Assembly (NCBI GenBank): GCA_900470965.1
Contig: UCCS01000006.1
Coordinates: 124,001-188,000 of the forward strand
Source: Hyphomicrobiales bacterium
GTDB taxonomy: Bacteria; Pseudomonadota; Alphaproteobacteria; Rhizobiales; Rhizobiaceae
Reading direction: 5' to 3'
DNA length: 64,000 nucleotides
Numbering within the stretch: position 1 is the first letter of the stretch; each line of letters starts with the position of its first letter. The translations under genes were made by a program, and so were the position numbers. This document shows, in pieces, positions 62,356 to 64,000 of the stretch. Below the pieces are notes generated by a model. It did not search any database, was not told the origin of the DNA, and saw only the letters and a program-made list of their open reading frames with translations.

Positions 62356-63285
62356 TCAGTTCTTGGTGACGAAGTCCTTGACGTTGGCAGGCGTGACGAG
62401 CTGGAAGGGGATGTAGACCTTCTTGTCGGCCTTTTCGCCCTTGGCAATCTTGAGTGCCGTATCGAGCGCGCCCTTGCCCTGGCCGGCGGCATCCTGGAAC
62501 ACGGTGACGTCGAGGTCACCCGCCTGCATTGCAGCAAGCGCGTCCTGCGTGGCGTCAACGCCGCCGACGACGACCTTGCTCATATCCTTGCCGGCTGCCT
62601 TCAGCGCCTGGATGGCGCCGATCGCCATTTCATCGTTGTTGGAGATCACGGCGTCGAACTCTATGCCGCTGGAGAGCCAGTTGGTCATCAGGTCGGCGCC
62701 CTGGGTACGATCCCAGTTGGCCGTCTGCTCTTCCACGATCTCCAGTCCCTTGCATTCGGCCGTCTTGATGACGTCATGAACGTCCTGGGTCCGCATGCGC
62801 GCAGCTTGGTTGGAGAGTTCGCCCATGATGACGACGGCCTTGCCCTTGCCGCCGAGAATACGGCAGATTTCCTTGGTTTCCAGCGTGCCGGATTCCTGCT
62901 CGTTGGAAGCCACGAAAGCCTGCTTGTCCGGCAGCGTGTCGACGTTGACCGGCTGGCGGTTGACGTAAACCAGCGGAATGCCTGCATCAGCCGCAAGCTT
63001 CGACATCGCCGTCGTCGCATCGGTATCGACAGGGTTGACGATGATCGCATCGACCTTGGAGGCGATGAAATTCTGGATCTGGCTCTGCTGCTTGGAGACG
63101 TCGTTCTGCGCGTCTTCAACCTGCAGTGTGACCCCACTAAGCGTCTTTGCATAATCGGTCATGCCGTTGCGCAGAACGGTCAGGAAGTTGTCGTCGAATT
63201 TGGCCATCGAAACGCCGACGGTTTCTGCGTGTGCGGCCGTCGACAGGACGAGCGCCATCGCAGTTCCCAGAATGAATTTTTTCAT
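62356..63285 (-). CDS. Sugar ABC transporter binding protein, probable myo-inositol/rhizopine type
   Basis: A 309-aa periplasmic binding protein of the ribose-binding family. The signal peptide ends [43 protein letters not shown] and the hinge block [20 protein letters not shown] are close to what I recall of the rhizopine/inositol-binding proteins (MocB, IbpA, IntA). That identification is from memory. It is supported by an IolR-like box 146 bases upstream of the start codon. It heads the operon with ATPase and permease genes following. Confidence 0.88.
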   Translation of the reverse strand: MKKFILGTAMALVLSTAAHAETVGVSMAKFDDNFLTVLRNGMTDYAKTLSGVTLQVEDAQNDVSKQQSQIQNFIASKVDAIIVNPVDTDATTAMSKLAADAGIPLVYVNRQPVNVDTLPDKQAFVASNEQESGTLETKEICRILGGKGKAVVIMGELSNQAARMRTQDVHDVIKTAECKGLEIVEEQTANWDRTQGADLMTNWLSSGIEFDAVISNNDEMAIGAIQALKAAGKDMSKVVVGGVDATQDALAAMQAGDLDVTVFQDAAGQGKGALDTALKIAKGEKADKKVYIPFQLVTPANVKDFVTKN

Positions 63286-63405
63286 TGCATTTCCTCCACA
63301 AAGCGGTGCCCGGCTGCACCCTCCTCACGCCGGGGCCTCAGACATCCGTCTGCAGACCTCAATCCCCACGCCGCCTCTCCCGTGGCGGCTCCGTCAAAAC
63401 GGAAC

Positions 63406-63427
63406 AAACAAACCGTAAAATTTGTTT
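63406..63427. promoter_or_regulatory. AAACAAA-N8-TTTGTTT inverted repeat
   Basis: A 22-bp inverted repeat four bases from the IolR-like box, in the upstream region of the sugar ABC operon. It may be a second operator or part of the promoter. Confidence 0.35.
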
Positions 63428-63430
63428 CGC

Positions 63431-63444
63431 GGAATATTCATTCC
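63431..63444. promoter_or_regulatory. IolR-like operator GGAA-N6-TTCC
   Basis: GGAATATTCATTCC matches the GGAA-N6-TTCC element I recall for the inositol repressor IolR of Sinorhizobium meliloti. It is 146 bases upstream of the binding-protein start codon, and links the operon to inositol. Confidence 0.5.
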
Positions 63445-63623
63445 ATTTTATCGAAACGGCGTCAAGCCTCTTTGCCGATTTCGGCTGTCGTTGCCGAATA
63501 GAAAACGCCTGCTGCGGCGAATTGTGCGTGATCGGCCTGTTGCAATCCGGCCATGATGGGCGGTGAACCGTCACAGGCGCTTATTGCGAAAGCCGTAGAG
63601 ATCCCCATCTAGTCGGAGCCCCG

Positions 63624-63651
63624 AACAGCCTGCGCACACCGGCTGTTTTTT
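63624..63651 (+). terminator. Terminator-like hairpin just upstream of the DUF1993 gene
   Basis: AACAGCC and GGCTGTT pair perfectly around ten bases, followed by TTTT. It lies 22 bases before the next start codon, so it may end an upstream short transcript or act as an attenuator. Confidence 0.5.
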
Positions 63652-63672
63652 AAAGATTTTGGAGACAGGACA

Positions 63673-64000
63673 ATGTCCATTTCGATGTATCGCCTGACCG
63701 TGCCTATGTTCCAGCGCGGCATTGCCAGCCTGAAGACCTATCTCGACAAGGCGGAAGCCTATGCCGAGGAAAAGAAGATCGACCCGACCATCCTCGTAAA
63801 CGCTCGCCTCGCCCCGGATATGCTGCCGCTTTCCGGCCAGTACCAGCGTGCCAGCGATAGCGCCAAGTTCGCGCTCGCCCGTCTGACGGCGACTGACGCG
63901 CCTAAATTCGAGGACAATGAAGCGACGATCGCCGACCTGCGCGAACGTATGGCAAAGACCGAAGCTTTCCTTGCGAGCTTCACCGCCGGAGCTCTTGATG
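63673..64000 (+). CDS. DUF1993 family protein (3' end beyond the window)
   Basis: The first 109 codons of a gene cut by the window end. The N-terminus (MSISMYRLTVPMFQRGIASL, then KTYLDKAEAYAEEKKIDPTI and LVNARLAPDMLPLSGQYQRA) is the DUF1993 pattern, a helical-bundle protein related to the DinB-like fold and of unknown function; the family is about 170 residues long. The ATG at 63673 has GGAGACAGGACA upstream. It is divergent from the sugar ABC operon across 387 bases that hold no other gene. Confidence 0.85.
   Translation, partial: MSISMYRLTVPMFQRGIASLKTYLDKAEAYAEEKKIDPTILVNARLAPDMLPLSGQYQRASDSAKFALARLTATDAPKFEDNEATIADLRERMAKTEAFLASFTAGALD

Overview
The window is a GC-rich, densely packed chromosomal segment of a Rhizobiales bacterium, most likely Rhizobium sensu lato. 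The evidence is the gene content: cyclic beta-1,2-glucan export and synthesis genes (ndvA, ndvB), an expR-like LuxR solo lying between pyc and ndvA as in Sinorhizobium, the polyhydroxybutyrate genes phbA, phbB and phaR/aniA, a second RpoH sigma factor, and the fdxA-S4 protein-Suv3 helicase cluster beside carD. I saw no insertion sequence, prophage, CRISPR array, tRNA or rRNA.

Layout. 1-10.6 kb: an SbmA/YddA-like ABC protein with a dead ATPase domain, a secreted protein, a VOC protein, thiamine diphosphokinase coupled to Uup, OmpW behind an FNR/FixK-type box, a MarR regulator divergent from a drug exporter with an operator-like palindrome between them, and an M48 lipoprotein protease. 10.7-18.8 kb: rpoH2 behind a structured leader with an EcfG-type promoter and a 23-codon ORF, then carD, fdxA, an S4 protein and a Suv3-like helicase. 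An 860-bp gap follows, holding three spaced repeats rich in GANTC methylation sites, then four very small protein genes. 18.8-28.4 kb: phbB, phbA and phaR, rpmF, mtgA, ispA, ispG and housekeeping enzymes. 27.1-33.3 kb: a DeoR/MFS pair, a frameshifted EamA exporter, an amino-acid ABC importer and an FMN reductase. 33.5-52.4 kb: pyc, expR, ndvA, opgC, the 8.6-kb ndvB, and several tiny genes. 52.5-58.9 kb: a six-gene peptide-uptake operon (M19 dipeptidase plus a full Dpp/Opp importer). 59-64 kb: a NUDIX hydrolase, a sugar ABC importer (probably myo-inositol, with an IolR-like box), and the start of a DUF1993 gene.

How the genes work together. NdvB makes cyclic beta-1,2-glucan, NdvA exports it and the OpgC-family protein probably adds charged substituents. 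PhbA and PhbB make the PHB precursor under PhaR control. Stress control recurs: RpoH2, one perfect and two weaker EcfG-like promoters, and several tiny membrane or secreted proteins typical of general-stress regulons. The least explained signals are the GANTC repeats at 17.1-17.6 kb, the rpoH2 leader at 11.65-11.88 kb, and a 25-codon membrane-peptide gene that has lost one base at 51.7 kb.
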